The notes beneath the pieces were generated by a model. That model had not been told where the DNA came from. It was given only the letters and a program-made list of their open reading frames with translations, and made no database searches. The translations under genes and the position numbers were made by a program. Below are positions 8,818 to 18,390 of a stretch of DNA of 64,000 nucleotides, piece by piece. Within the stretch, counting starts at the first letter, position 1, and each line of letters begins with the position of its first letter. The stretch spans positions 3,162,001 through 3,226,000 of the forward strand of contig NZ_CP042433.1 of the NCBI RefSeq assembly GCF_007970805.1. The letters run 5' to 3'. Source of the DNA: Flavisolibacter ginsenosidimutans (GTDB lineage: Bacteria > Bacteroidota > Bacteroidia > Chitinophagales > Chitinophagaceae).

Positions 8818-9279
8818 CTATGATTGATCGGCAGTTTCTAATTCAAAAGCAAGTGCTTTTAACGCATTAATGAAGGCCTCCTTGGTTTCGGGATTTTCAA
8901 TCACGTTTTTGAGCGATTTATTTGTCTTTAATTGCTTGATGATTTTGAGGTAGGCATCGTTTTCCAAGCTTAAATTCTTCAGGTAAGCGCTTTGGTTGGT
9001 CAGGTTTTTTGTATCAAAATCCCCCAAGCCGGCAAACGAAAAATTTTCTTTTGTTGTTGAACCGTCTTCTTTTTCCAGCTCTACGTTAACGTTCGGTTTA
9101 AAATGTTCAAACACTTGTTCAACGGTTGTGAGCCCTTCCGTCAGTTCGGGCTTAATGGGCGCTTCATTGGTTAGCTTTTGAATGAACAGGGTTTTGTTTG
9201 GGGAGATTTCTACAAAGCCTTCGCCAACTGGATCGGGAGCGAGAATGGTTGTAGCGATTCCGGGTTTTGCTTGCGGCAT
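8818..9279 (-). CDS. tssB: T6SS contractile sheath small subunit TssB
   Basis: A 153-residue protein matching the small sheath subunit TssB/VipA. Family features visible are the central TTVEQVFEHFKPNVNVELE strand-helix, the FSFAGLGDFDTKNL motif (equivalent of the common F-x-x-l-x-D-F-x-P region), and a C-terminal helix. It forms the sheath heterodimer with TssC, encoded next on the same strand. ClpV, the recycler of contracted sheath, is encoded just upstream. Confidence 0.88.
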   Translation of the reverse strand: MPQAKPGIATTILAPDPVGEGFVEISPNKTLFIQKLTNEAPIKPELTEGLTTVEQVFEHFKPNVNVELEKEDGSTTKENFSFAGLGDFDTKNLTNQSAYLKNLSLENDAYLKIIKQLKTNKSLKNVIENPETKEAFINALKALAFELETADQS

Positions 9280-9356
9280 AGCGTTGGGTTTTATGTGTGA
9301 ATCAAAGCATCATAGTGAATGTACGAATTATATATCGTTCGTTTAATACGGCAGGA

Positions 9357-11822
9357 TTATTCAATGTTCCAGGCCAGAATCGTGTTCTCCAGGCCCACGT
9401 TTACGGTACCGCCGCGCTTTACGTCACCGGCAATGATGTACTTTGAGATTGGGCGGCGCAACTGCTGCCGGATGACGCCGGAAATTTGCCTGGCACCGTA
9501 CTTTGGCGTAAAGCCGTTCAGCGCCAAGTGCTTCTTCGCTTCATCCGATAGTTGCAACCGGATGCCTTGCTTGTCCAGCGCTTCCAAAAGACTTTTCATT
9601 TGTATGTCGAAGATGCGTACGATGCTGTTTTCGCTGATAGGTGCAAAGGGCACAATCTCTGTGAGCCGCGCCAAAAATTCGGGACGGAAATATTTGGTCA
9701 TAATTTCCATCAGCTTTGTTGACGTAGGTATTTCGCCTTTGGCAAATTGCTCTGTGATCCAATCGCTGCCGATGTTGGAAGTAAAGATGATGAGTGCATT
9801 GGAGAAGTCGCCTTCTTTGCCCAAACGGTCGTGCATGTGGCCTTCGTCAAGGATTTGAAGAAAGGTATCGAAGACCGATGGATGCGCTTTTTCAATCTCG
9901 TCAAAAAGCAAAACCGAATAAGGCTTTTGACGAATCTTGTTCACCAGCATGCCGCCTTCTTCATAACCTACATATCCCGGCGGCGCACCGTACAACAAAG
10001 CCGCGGAATGTTCTTCTTTGAACTCCGACATGTCGAAGCGAATCATGGCTTTTTCGTCGTTAAACAAAAACTCTGCGATGGATTTTGCCAATTCTGTTTT
10101 ACCCGTACCGGTGGGGCCTAAAAAGAAGAACGAACCAATGGGCTGGCCTTTTTTATTTAAGCCGCTTCTTGATTCGAGAACAGCTTCCGAAAGAGCTTTC
10201 ACGGCATGGTCTTGTCCTACTACACGGCGCTTTAAAAAGCCGTCCATGTTCAACAGCTTTTCTTTTTCCTGCGCCTGTATTTTGCCCAGCGGTATGCCCG
10301 TTTTGTACGAGACGACAGCGGCAATGTCTTCTTTGCTTACGCTGTCTTTTTTGTCGTCGGCTAAAGCGGTTAATTTTTTCAGGCTTTCGCTTAGAAAGGC
10401 TTCATATTCCTTGGCCGTTTCAAATTTGTCGGTTTGTGTGGCATCTTCCAGTTTGCCCAATAACACTGGACTGATTTTGTTTTGCAAAACAGTGTTCAGC
10501 CATTTGTAATCGTTGAATAAATCGGCTTCGTCAGCCTTGCTATCTTTTATTTTTTGGAGTTCCTCATTGAGCTGTTGCAAGTCGGTTTTATTGGTATCCA
10601 CCATCAGTTTGATGGCGGCCATCGTGCGGTCCAAAAGGTCAATGGCTACATCAGGAAGCCTTCTGTCTTTGAGGTAACGTTTTGAAAGACGTACGCAATC
10701 TTTTACCGCATCTTTTTCAATTTTTAAGTTGTGGTGTGCTTCAAATTTCGGCGCAAGCCGTACCAGCATTTTTACTGCTGTTTCTTCATCCGGCTCGGCT
10801 ACGCTCAACACTTCAAAGCGGCGTGTAAAAGCCTGGTCGGCTTCAATGAACTTGCGGTATTCATCCGTAGTTGTCGCACCAATCACGGTAATTTCGCCGC
10901 GGGCCAGTTCGGGCTTTAAAAGATTGGCCGCGCCGCTGCCGATGCTCCCGCTTTTGTTATCCAGTAATGTGTGAATTTCATCAATGAACAAAACAGCTTT
11001 GGGCAAAGATTTTATTTCTTTCAAAATATTTTTCAGCCGGTCTTCTACTTCGCCTTTGTAAGAGGCGCCGGCAATCAAAGCACCGAGGTCCAATTCAAAT
11101 ACCTGCGATGTTGCCAGTTGTGCGGGCACTTTATTGGCCACAATGTCGAGTGCAAAGCCGTCAATCAAAGCTGTTTTGCCCACGCCGGCTTCGCCGGTGA
11201 TGATAACATTGGGCTTGGTTCTACGGCAAAGAATCTCCATCATCATGCGGGTTTCTTTGTCGCGGCCAATGATGGGATCCGTCTTTCCTTCTTTTGCCAA
11301 AGCGGTTCGTTCGATGCAGTATTTATACAGCGCTCCTGTATTGGCCGCTGCTTTCTGAACGCCATTGCCGTTTACGGCTTGCTGAAGATTGTCTTCTTTA
11401 AAATAAACTTCCAGCACTTCTTTTTCCTTAACGGGAAAAGATTTTAACTGCTCGCTGCTGAAGGCCACGCCGGGTTTGGCAATGGCAGTTAAAACGCAGA
11501 TAGGAGATACAGCATCAAGGCCCAGCTTCATGCGAATGTTGTCGGCTTCTTCAAACACACGTTGCACTTTTTCATCACCGCCAACTTGTTCTTTTATTTT
11601 GGACCCTTTGGGATATTCATCCATGCGCACTTCGGCCCACTCCAGAATGTAGCCAGCATCTTTGCCTATGGATTCAAGAAAATTTTTTAAGCCTACGTCT
11701 TTGTGAAGAAGTGCCCGCAAAAGATGTGCGGGATAGAAATACTCGTTGTGATATTCCTTGGCCAGCGATTGTGCAATTTCAACCGCCGTTTTCATTGACT
11801 CGTTTAAAGAGAGTGTAAGCAT
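9357..11822 (-). CDS. clpV: T6SS sheath-recycling AAA+ ATPase ClpV/TssH
   Basis: An 821-residue ClpB-like ATPase that disassembles contracted TssBC sheath. It has an N-terminal Clp repeat domain (about 1-150), a first AAA module with Walker A GEAGVGKT and Walker B VLFIDEIHT, a middle coiled coil (about 400-480), and a second AAA module with Walker A GPTGTGKT and Walker B VLLFDEIEKAHP, then the D2-small domain (YGARQISGVIRQQLRRPI). Its place beside tssB and tssC distinguishes it from housekeeping ClpB. The gene begins a minus-strand block, divergent from tssE. Confidence 0.93.
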   Translation of the reverse strand: MLTLSLNESMKTAVEIAQSLAKEYHNEYFYPAHLLRALLHKDVGLKNFLESIGKDAGYILEWAEVRMDEYPKGSKIKEQVGGDEKVQRVFEEADNIRMKLGLDAVSPICVLTAIAKPGVAFSSEQLKSFPVKEKEVLEVYFKEDNLQQAVNGNGVQKAAANTGALYKYCIERTALAKEGKTDPIIGRDKETRMMMEILCRRTKPNVIITGEAGVGKTALIDGFALDIVANKVPAQLATSQVFELDLGALIAGASYKGEVEDRLKNILKEIKSLPKAVLFIDEIHTLLDNKSGSIGSGAANLLKPELARGEITVIGATTTDEYRKFIEADQAFTRRFEVLSVAEPDEETAVKMLVRLAPKFEAHHNLKIEKDAVKDCVRLSKRYLKDRRLPDVAIDLLDRTMAAIKLMVDTNKTDLQQLNEELQKIKDSKADEADLFNDYKWLNTVLQNKISPVLLGKLEDATQTDKFETAKEYEAFLSESLKKLTALADDKKDSVSKEDIAAVVSYKTGIPLGKIQAQEKEKLLNMDGFLKRRVVGQDHAVKALSEAVLESRSGLNKKGQPIGSFFFLGPTGTGKTELAKSIAEFLFNDEKAMIRFDMSEFKEEHSAALLYGAPPGYVGYEEGGMLVNKIRQKPYSVLLFDEIEKAHPSVFDTFLQILDEGHMHDRLGKEGDFSNALIIFTSNIGSDWITEQFAKGEIPTSTKLMEIMTKYFRPEFLARLTEIVPFAPISENSIVRIFDIQMKSLLEALDKQGIRLQLSDEAKKHLALNGFTPKYGARQISGVIRQQLRRPISKYIIAGDVKRGGTVNVGLENTILAWNIE

Positions 11823-12195
11823 GAATTTTCTTTAAGCTTTGTACGTTTCATGCTTCAAAGGCTACAGACGCTTAAACGGTTCTTAAACTGTTTTCTCTGA
11901 TGATTGGGAGTGCGTGAGAATTCACAAAGCCGGTTTTGGTTGTTGAGAAGTTCTTGTATCCTGTTGCTAATTGATCCGCTTTATCGTTCGTTCTGCAAAA
12001 CAACCGCTGTCAAATCATCAGAAAATTAGAAAATATAACTTAAAAAACCAATTTTGCTTTTTACATTTAAGATGCGATGTTACCGCGTTTTGAAACAGTG
12101 AACGAGGGGATTTTTCCCGTACTTGTTTGACTTTTTCACCCGGCTGCTTTTCAACCGTTTTGCGCACATTTAATGTGCTTACCAAACAGCGAAAC
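11823..12195. promoter_or_regulatory. Divergent intergenic region between clpV and tssE
   Basis: This AT-rich gap of about 370 bases separates the two divergently transcribed T6SS blocks, so both promoters are expected here. On the minus strand a TAGCCTTTG sequence (reverse of 11856-11864) resembles the Bacteroidota -7 element with one extra base. On the plus strand only weak matches (TACATTTA near 12060) are seen. No inverted repeat or clear operator is visible. Confidence 0.4.
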
Positions 12196-12627
12196 ATGGG
12201 CTACTACAAAATTCCGATGCTGTTGCACGCCGTTACCGAAGGCCGGGAGCTGCCCGCCTGCGATTTAGAAACCTCTATTCAAAAAAGCCTGGAGCTCATC
12301 ATCACCACAAAGTTTGGCGAACACCGCAGCGATCCTACGTTTGGCTGCGAAATCTGGGACCTTGATTTTGAACTCATCGTTAGTGCAAGATTGTGGGAAG
12401 AAAAGCTTCGCCAATCCTTGCTGAAATCCATTACCTCGCACGAGCACCGGCTGACAAACGTTGAAATAAACGCGGCCATCTCTGACGTTGAAAAGTTTAA
12501 CGTGCTGAAACAATTTACCGAGATAAAAAAAAGAGTGGACATACACATAACGGGGCAAATGAAAAAGACCGGTGAGATGTTTGTCTTTCACACGGCTTTG
12601 TTTTTAAGTCCGCTTTCGGTTGATTAA
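12196..12627 (+). CDS. tssE: T6SS baseplate protein TssE (gp25-like)
   Basis: A 143-residue gp25-family protein, part of the baseplate wedge that starts sheath polymerisation. The family signature appears as TTKFGEHRSDPTFGC (normally a GxR-x-P-x-FG type motif), followed by EIWDLDFE. The frame is open further upstream to 12127, but ATG at 12196 (MGYYKIPML) gives the usual length. tssF follows 10 bases after the stop. It heads the plus-strand baseplate operon tssE-tssF-tssG. Confidence 0.85.
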   Translation: MGYYKIPMLLHAVTEGRELPACDLETSIQKSLELIITTKFGEHRSDPTFGCEIWDLDFELIVSARLWEEKLRQSLLKSITSHEHRLTNVEINAAISDVEKFNVLKQFTEIKKRVDIHITGQMKKTGEMFVFHTALFLSPLSVD

Positions 12628-12637
12628 ATCGCTTACC

Positions 12638-14509
12638 ATGTTCTACGACGACAACAATTCGAAAGAAGTCATTAAGGCGCGAATGCTTCGCTATGCGCTT
12701 AATTACTGGAACATCAAAAATGTTGAAGACCTTGACCCGGTGGTGAAGTTGATGCTTGAGGCCATTTCACTGGAGTTGTACAACCTTGGCAACGAAACAA
12801 AAGATGCACAGGTAAGAATACTGGAAAAGATTGCGGGACTGTTGGCGCCCGATTTTTTAACCACGCCCAATCCCGCCCATGCGGTTTTGCATGCCGCCCC
12901 GGTAGAGCCGACGGAAATACTTTCGGCCACAGCCAGTTTTATTACGCAAGCAAAACTTTCTGCGCAGCAAAACGATGCGACAGAGGCAGCGCTGGATGTT
13001 TTTTTTACGCCGGTAGATGCGGTTCAACTCTTCGACGTACAAATTGCTTACTTGGCTACGGGGGGCAATTTGTTTTCGTATGATACGAATTATAACCGCT
13101 TGCTGACTTCGCGAACCGGTAGGGCACGCCCCGGTGACAACAATGCTTTTTGGATGGGTCTGCGTGTGAACGATAAAGTTGAAAACCTTAACGGCCTGGC
13201 TTTTTATTTCGATTGGAAAAATATGGGGCCGGCATTGGCTCAGCGTACGTATCAACTCCTGCCGCTTGCCAAGTGGTTTTTGGAAGACAAAGAATTGCAA
13301 ACAACGCCGGGCATTCCCTATGTGCAACCCGCTACTGCGCCAGATGCCTACCAAAGTATTTTTCTTGAATACGACACACTTTGCCTGCTGGAAAAAGACA
13401 TCAAACAATATTACGAACCAAAGTTTATCAGCATTTATCACGCAGGTGTTGACAATGTTCTTGAAGGCAAAAAGCCTTATCCCGAAGCCTTTAAAAACCT
13501 TTTTGCCGAAAATGATTTACAGAACTTAAAAGAGCCTTTGCTGTGGATCAAAATTACCTTTCCTGCAACCCTGCAACCCGGCTTTCTGAACGACCTTTAT
13601 GTTTATCCCAATGCCTTCCCGGTAATGAACCGGCAACTGAACGATTTAAAGTATCGCCTCAAAGGCGGCAGCAACATTATTCCGTTGCGAACAGCGGCAC
13701 TCGATCAGTTTCTTTCGGTGCGTTCCCTTACCGACGAAACACACGAATACAAAAGCGTACCGTACAGAAAAACTGAAGGCGATGAAATCGGCACGTACAC
13801 GCTGCGCCGCGGCGGTGTTGAGCGTTTTGATGAACGCAATGCCCGCGAGCTAATCAGTTATTTATTGGAGATGCTGCGCAACGAAAGCGCTGCCTTTGCC
13901 GCTTACGGCTACGACTTTATTGCGGGTACGTTAAAGGAGATGAACCAAAAGATTTCGTTGATGGAGCAAAAGACAAAAGGCTACATGAGCGATGGAACCG
14001 AAGTGCCGAATTACATTATCGCAAAACCTTTTGAAGGCGAGGACATGATGTACGTTGAATACTGGACCACGCTTGCCGAAGCCGCCAACAACTTGCGGGC
14101 CGGAACGCGGCTGCAACAAGGCAAAGGAGTAAAAGTGAAACAGGATTCAATTGTTTTGCTTACCATGACCGCTGGTGGAAAAAATCGCTTGCGACCCGAA
14201 GAAAGACTGGCCGCTTTTCGGTACGGCATCATGACGCGAGACCGGATTGTTACAAAAGAAGACATCCGCAATTTTTGCTTTTACGAATTGGGTTCCCGCA
14301 TTCAGAAAGTCAGCATCGAAAAAGGCTTTGAGATAGCAGCAAGTGAAAAAGAAGCATTCAAGCGAACCGTCAACGTTGTGCTTACGCCGCACGAAGCCGA
14401 AGCACTCAACAGCAAGGAATGGCAGGTGCTGTGCGATCAATTGGGCTCAAAGCTGCAAACCCGTTCGGGCATGAGCAATGATTACCGCATTGTATTGCAG
14501 AAAAGTTGA
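12638..14509 (+). CDS. tssF: T6SS baseplate protein TssF
   Basis: A 623-residue protein of the TssF/VasA family, which forms a heterotrimer with TssG in each baseplate wedge. The N-terminal part (ILEKIAGLLAPDFLTTPNPAHAVL) is the recognisable conserved block (the family has a P-D-F-l segment before a Pro-rich turn). ATG at 12638 (MFYDDNN) is chosen over an in-frame TTG at 12620 that would overlap tssE. It is followed by tssG after a 75-base gap. Confidence 0.86.
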   Translation: MFYDDNNSKEVIKARMLRYALNYWNIKNVEDLDPVVKLMLEAISLELYNLGNETKDAQVRILEKIAGLLAPDFLTTPNPAHAVLHAAPVEPTEILSATASFITQAKLSAQQNDATEAALDVFFTPVDAVQLFDVQIAYLATGGNLFSYDTNYNRLLTSRTGRARPGDNNAFWMGLRVNDKVENLNGLAFYFDWKNMGPALAQRTYQLLPLAKWFLEDKELQTTPGIPYVQPATAPDAYQSIFLEYDTLCLLEKDIKQYYEPKFISIYHAGVDNVLEGKKPYPEAFKNLFAENDLQNLKEPLLWIKITFPATLQPGFLNDLYVYPNAFPVMNRQLNDLKYRLKGGSNIIPLRTAALDQFLSVRSLTDETHEYKSVPYRKTEGDEIGTYTLRRGGVERFDERNARELISYLLEMLRNESAAFAAYGYDFIAGTLKEMNQKISLMEQKTKGYMSDGTEVPNYIIAKPFEGEDMMYVEYWTTLAEAANNLRAGTRLQQGKGVKVKQDSIVLLTMTAGGKNRLRPEERLAAFRYGIMTRDRIVTKEDIRNFCFYELGSRIQKVSIEKGFEIAASEKEAFKRTVNVVLTPHEAEALNSKEWQVLCDQLGSKLQTRSGMSNDYRIVLQKS

Positions 14510-14584
14510 TTAAAAAATTCTGCCAAGTTTTGTGTCCTTCGTGTCCCTAAGAATTTTATGAGGAAAAACAATTAACCATCATTC

Positions 14585-15532
14585 ATGAAAGCAGGCGACC
14601 TTCCGCTAACGCATTTTGGCAACCTTGAAAAGGATTTCAAAGCTGAAGTAACTGCGGCCGAAATGATAGAACTGGGCATTCCACCCGACCGCATCGTGAT
14701 TTTGATGCAGGGTGCCATGAAACGTTCATTGCGCAAGGACGTGCAATCCATCGAAGAAGAATCGTCTGCCTACGACCGCGCCGAATACGTGGTGATTAAA
14801 ACGCCGAAAGAAGGTTTTTACGACATGTTACCCGAAGGATTGTTTCATCATCCGACGGCACACAAGTCGGCAGCCACGCTAAAGGAAGTAATCAAAGCTA
14901 TCAAGCGGCGCAAGGAAGAAGAGCAAGAGGCGAGAAAGTTTTTTATTCCTTTTGAAGCCGCTATTAATTACCTGCGCACGCAGACCGCTTTTTACGAGAA
15001 CCGTCTCGACAAGCGAAGCCAGTACGATGAGCTGGTAAACATCTTTAAAGCGAATTGGCCAATTTTTGAACACCTCGATGCACAGCAGGCCAATTTATTT
15101 CTCCATCTTATTCCCATCCTTCATCATTTGCGCGACAATCATCCGGCAGTAGAAACGATTATGGAAATGATGCTGGGTTTACCGGTGCAAGTTCGCCTGA
15201 GAAGACAGCAGCCTTTTCGTCCTGCGGAGCCTATTTTATCGGTGATGGGCGATAGCGTGTTGGGCGTAAACCTTACAACCGGCAATGAAGTTTATGACGA
15301 AGGGGTTGATGAAATTTTGGTGAAGATTGGCCCGGTAAGCGGAGATGCGTTTCAGCAGTTCATGCCGGGCGGACAAAAAGAAAAATTAATGGAGGCATTG
15401 ATTGATCATTTCCTGCCCGTAAACCTTGACGTTGTGACCGAGTTTGACTTGCAGAACGAAGCCCGTACGATGCGTTTTGCCGATAAAGAAAGCATTCTAA
15501 ACAGCGTGCTGGGGACAGATACGTTTTTGTAA
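14585..15532 (+). CDS. tssG: T6SS baseplate protein TssG
   Basis: A 315-residue protein in the usual TssG slot after tssF, with length close to the family norm. It has a VmpG-like middle (EAAINYLRTQTAFYENRLDKR and LFLHLIPILHHLRDN) and a late beta-rich segment (SVLGVNLTTGNEVYDEGVDEILV). TssG binds two copies of TssF and one TssE in the wedge. It is the last gene of the plus-strand block and converges on the L,D-transpeptidase gene. Confidence 0.8.
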   Translation: MKAGDLPLTHFGNLEKDFKAEVTAAEMIELGIPPDRIVILMQGAMKRSLRKDVQSIEEESSAYDRAEYVVIKTPKEGFYDMLPEGLFHHPTAHKSAATLKEVIKAIKRRKEEEQEARKFFIPFEAAINYLRTQTAFYENRLDKRSQYDELVNIFKANWPIFEHLDAQQANLFLHLIPILHHLRDNHPAVETIMEMMLGLPVQVRLRRQQPFRPAEPILSVMGDSVLGVNLTTGNEVYDEGVDEILVKIGPVSGDAFQQFMPGGQKEKLMEALIDHFLPVNLDVVTEFDLQNEARTMRFADKESILNSVLGTDTFL

Positions 15533-15555
15533 AAACGGCGTCTGCAAAACTGTGA

Positions 15556-16017
15556 TTATTTGATTTCCACCACCATGCCTGTGGCGGCCCACTCAAACAA
15601 TTTGACGGCATCGGAATGCGCCAACCGAACGCAACCGTGTGAACCAAACAAGTTTACATTTCCAACTTTTAATTCCTTGTTGGCAACACCCGGGAACCAG
15701 GAGCGCAACCGCGAAACGGAAGTGGCTGCGGTGTCAGAAACGGCCTTTGCCAGGAAACTTTGTTGTGAAGGCCGTTCGCTATAGTTATACGATTCGTGAA
15801 TGTAGATGCCGTCGGTTGTTAATTGCAAGGCATAATTCATTTGTGCGTCGTAAGTCTTGCTGCGGTAAATTTCTTTTTTCGAGAGAACCGTGAATTTACC
15901 TCTTGGCGTTGCGTGTTCTGCATCGCCGGTGACACATGGAAAATCATAAACGACCTTGTCATCTGTCAGGGCCTGCAACCGCTGCTCCGAAATGTCAACG
16001 ATGATTTTCTTTTTCAT
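15556..16017 (-). CDS. L,D-transpeptidase (YkuD domain) without a signal peptide
   Basis: A 153-residue protein that is almost only a YkuD catalytic domain. The motif H-x(n)-SHGCVRL is intact (IYIHESYNY, then NLFGSHGCVRLAHSD), giving the catalytic Cys and His. YkuD enzymes form or exchange peptidoglycan 3-3 cross-links. The frame extends upstream, but ATG at 16017 (MKKKIIVDIS) is the sensible start, and no version shows a secretion signal. It is the last gene of the hcp-vgrG strand. It may be a T6SS-delivered wall enzyme or a wall-editing helper; both are inference. Confidence 0.82.
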   Translation of the reverse strand: MKKKIIVDISEQRLQALTDDKVVYDFPCVTGDAEHATPRGKFTVLSKKEIYRSKTYDAQMNYALQLTTDGIYIHESYNYSERPSQQSFLAKAVSDTAATSVSRLRSWFPGVANKELKVGNVNLFGSHGCVRLAHSDAVKLFEWAATGMVVEIK

Positions 16018-16033
16018 ACGAACACCGAAGGAT

Positions 16034-16474
16034 TTAAATGTATCGTTCGCCGCTGTTGAGTTCTGCAATCACTTGCGCGGGCATTTCGGCCGTTAGCTTC
16101 CATTGCGGCACACCCCAGCCCGGCGGGTATTGTTCGTCAGTCGTGTCTTTTGAATGTGCTATTTTGGCAATGACCTTTACAAGACGGTTTATGCCAACGG
16201 TGGTAAAGGTTTCGCGTAGCAATAAATCTTTCAATTTATCTGTATCCAATCCGTTGAATGCTTCTTTGCTGATTTTGTGCTCCGCCACTTGCGTGTAACC
16301 GAGAAGATTGAATTGGCTTTTGGTTGGCACTTGCAGCAAAGCGGTAATGGTGGCGCCTTGCGCCAGGTGACCGGTGTGAAAACCAAGAATGCTTTCGAGT
16401 TCGGACAAGGTGCGGCCTTTGATGTATTTTTCTTGGGTGATGCAGCCGCGGACGGTGAGGAATTGTGTTGACAT
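16034..16474 (-). CDS. Unknown protein between immunity genes and L,D-transpeptidase
   Basis: A 146-residue soluble protein (MSTQFLTVRGCITQEKYIKG). I do not recognise a family. It has no signal peptide or membrane segment. The stretch GRTLSELESILGFHTGHLAQGA and a Gly/Pro/Trp-rich YPPGWGVPQWKL are distinctive. It precedes the L,D-transpeptidase start by 16 bases and is co-directional, so a partner role (chaperone, adaptor or immunity) to that enzyme is possible but unproven. Confidence 0.65.
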   Translation of the reverse strand: MSTQFLTVRGCITQEKYIKGRTLSELESILGFHTGHLAQGATITALLQVPTKSQFNLLGYTQVAEHKISKEAFNGLDTDKLKDLLLRETFTTVGINRLVKVIAKIAHSKDTTDEQYPPGWGVPQWKLTAEMPAQVIAELNSGERYI

Positions 16475-16540
16475 GGTTTTGGTTTATGGTTAAATACTTC
16501 CGTGATGCGGATTGACAGGTAATATTTTATAGAGTTGAAT

Positions 16541-17206
16541 TTAAAACCAGAGCCTTCTTTTCTTGGATTCTGGCTCTTCTTTTTGCTTTTGTTGCACAGC
16601 CACTTGTTTTGGTTCCGGTTTGGTAAATGCTTCACACGGACGGATTCCTCGAAGGAGGCATTCCTCAATCTTTATACAGACTTCGTCGTTCAATTCTAGA
16701 TTTTCAATTTGTTCTTCAAACTCATACTCGTTCAATAAGAAAAATCCATCCGATGAATTGAAAAGTGGCTTGGAGTCATATATACCTATGCCCAACCCAT
16801 TTAACCCCCACTCTTGAAATAATTTATTAGCAGCATCTTCAAATTGCTTACGTTTTAAATTTTCATGCTCCACGTTCAAGCCTACATCTTTATTCATCTC
16901 AGTTAGTTCAAGGAAAAATTCAAAGGGTCTGATACTCCACTCATAATTAAAAAGAATTATATTGCTCGGCAGAGTTGCATTCTTAGCAAGTCGATATTCA
17001 AAGGTGCCTTGAGTAATTTCAAGCAAACACTCTACCTTTTCATCAATGTAATTTCCCAAATTAATTCCTTTGTTCTCATACAGTTTTAAAACTTTACCTA
17101 GCTCCGTAGTTGCCTTTATTGAATGAGCAAAAGTACCTTCGGCCGTGCTTAACAAAGGTGTCACTTCGTTTATTTTTAATATTGGGAATCTAAATTGTTT
17201 ATTCAT
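16541..17206 (-). CDS. Unknown cytosolic protein in the effector cassette
   Basis: A 221-residue acidic protein starting at MNKQFRFPILKIN. An in-frame TTG at 17233 would overlap the previous stop, but ATG at 17206 is preferred. It ends in a charged tail rich in Lys, Glu and Gln (PKQVAVQQKQKEEPESKKRR). No family is recognised and no signal peptide is seen. It follows two DUF1629-like genes in the AT-rich cassette and may be another immunity protein or an accessory. Confidence 0.6.
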   Translation of the reverse strand: MNKQFRFPILKINEVTPLLSTAEGTFAHSIKATTELGKVLKLYENKGINLGNYIDEKVECLLEITQGTFEYRLAKNATLPSNIILFNYEWSIRPFEFFLELTEMNKDVGLNVEHENLKRKQFEDAANKLFQEWGLNGLGIGIYDSKPLFNSSDGFFLLNEYEFEEQIENLELNDEVCIKIEECLLRGIRPCEAFTKPEPKQVAVQQKQKEEPESKKRRLWF

Positions 17207-17225
17207 AAGGAAATATTTAGTAGAA

Positions 17226-17783
17226 TCATTCAATGTCCCAAACGAGATTCAATTCTGGGTCGAACATTAACCCTTTAACTTTTTCTGTCTCACATCGATC
17301 CTGTATCTCATCTGTAATAAAAGTATGATAAGGCAGTTCCGGAATCTTGAATATCACATTATCAGCTATTTTTTCCTGTATAAATTCCAGTGATGTATAA
17401 GCTGCAATCAAGCCGTTATTTGTAGAAGTATACACTGATTCATTTTTATTCAAACAGTCGACAATATTCATAACATTTAATACGTAGTATCTACCTGCAT
17501 CTGTTTCAAGTGGTAATAATTCTATGTCTTTTTCTAAGAATTGTTTAAGTCGGTCAACTGCTTTCTGGCTTATTGCTATTACGGACGTTGCATCTATTTC
17601 GAAAAAATCTGGGTGTTTTTTTGGTTCACCTCTAAACATGTACAACGGACGCCAAGATGACATCACGGAATTTAATTTTTCGAAACAGTTTGTAACTGTT
17701 TCTTGAAAAAAAGATCTGTCCTTTTCCTCCAAGAAATGAAATTCTGTATAATCTGTTGCAGCAACCAAAGACCAAACTGCCAT
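17226..17783 (-). CDS. DUF1629/Imm11-like putative immunity protein (copy 2)
   Basis: A 185-residue cytosolic protein. The segment RYYVLNVMNIVDCLNKNES followed by a C-terminal VKGLMFDPELNLVWD matches the pattern of the DUF1629 (Imm11) polymorphic-toxin immunity family, which typically has YyvLNvlnvvDcLd and a late GlxF-x-P motif. It starts 13 bases after the first such gene. It could be a diverged duplicate or protect against a different toxin. Confidence 0.62.
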   Translation of the reverse strand: MAVWSLVAATDYTEFHFLEEKDRSFFQETVTNCFEKLNSVMSSWRPLYMFRGEPKKHPDFFEIDATSVIAISQKAVDRLKQFLEKDIELLPLETDAGRYYVLNVMNIVDCLNKNESVYTSTNNGLIAAYTSLEFIQEKIADNVIFKIPELPYHTFITDEIQDRCETEKVKGLMFDPELNLVWDIE

Positions 17784-17795
17784 TTTTGTTTGTTA

Positions 17796-18380
17796 CTAAT
17801 TTTGAAATAAAGTTCTGTCCGTCCAAGCTTCAATATTAGTGAATGCGATTCCAGTAGGATTCGTTGCCATTATTGAATCCACGACAGATACATGGAATAA
17901 TTGAAAAGCAGGGTCTTCTTTCAAGCGAAACACCAATCGTTCCCTTAAAGGAATTAATTTGAGTATGTTTCTGTCAAGTACGATTTTTTTAATATTCGAA
18001 AGCATAAAAGTTATTGAGCAATTGGATTGTTCGACGTCAACACATTTTAGTATATGGTATATATGAATCGCCCAGTAATCGGTAAATATCTCGTCATTTT
18101 TGCCTCTTATTTTGGATGGCAGTAATTGAATTCCCGATATATTAAATGGGTTTAAAACGTCAAATATTTTTTTAGAGATAACAGATTTAGGAGTAGAATG
18201 ATAGTCTGCCATTATTGGTTTTTTAGGAACAGGTTTACCTAACCTGAATAAAAGCATTTCCGGATTTTCGACCGGTGCCTTAAGCGATAGGTAGGTCGGG
18301 CAATTTGTATCTTCATCCAGCAAAGGAACATCCTTGTCATTCTTTCTGTGTATGCGATAGTATTCAAATTCATTGGCCAT
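17796..18380 (-). CDS. DUF1629/Imm11-like putative immunity protein (copy 1)
   Basis: A 194-residue cytosolic protein directly after the AHH nuclease gene (11-base gap). The region YWAIHIYHILKCVDVEQSNC, then PLRERLVFRLKEDP and PTGIAFTNIEAW, follows the layout of the DUF1629/Imm11 immunity family (YxxxnvxxxvDxxxSxC, RxxxFRLxEd, GxxFtxxexw). Its position right after a toxin candidate makes it the likely cognate immunity protein. The two Imm11-like proteins are only distantly alike. Confidence 0.66.
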   Translation of the reverse strand: MANEFEYYRIHRKNDKDVPLLDEDTNCPTYLSLKAPVENPEMLLFRLGKPVPKKPIMADYHSTPKSVISKKIFDVLNPFNISGIQLLPSKIRGKNDEIFTDYWAIHIYHILKCVDVEQSNCSITFMLSNIKKIVLDRNILKLIPLRERLVFRLKEDPAFQLFHVSVVDSIMATNPTGIAFTNIEAWTDRTLFQN

Positions 18381-18390
18381 ATTAATTATT

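Noticed and set aside
9357..11822. Housekeeping ClpB
   Set aside because: Gene neighbours are tssB, tssC and tssE, so ClpV fits better.
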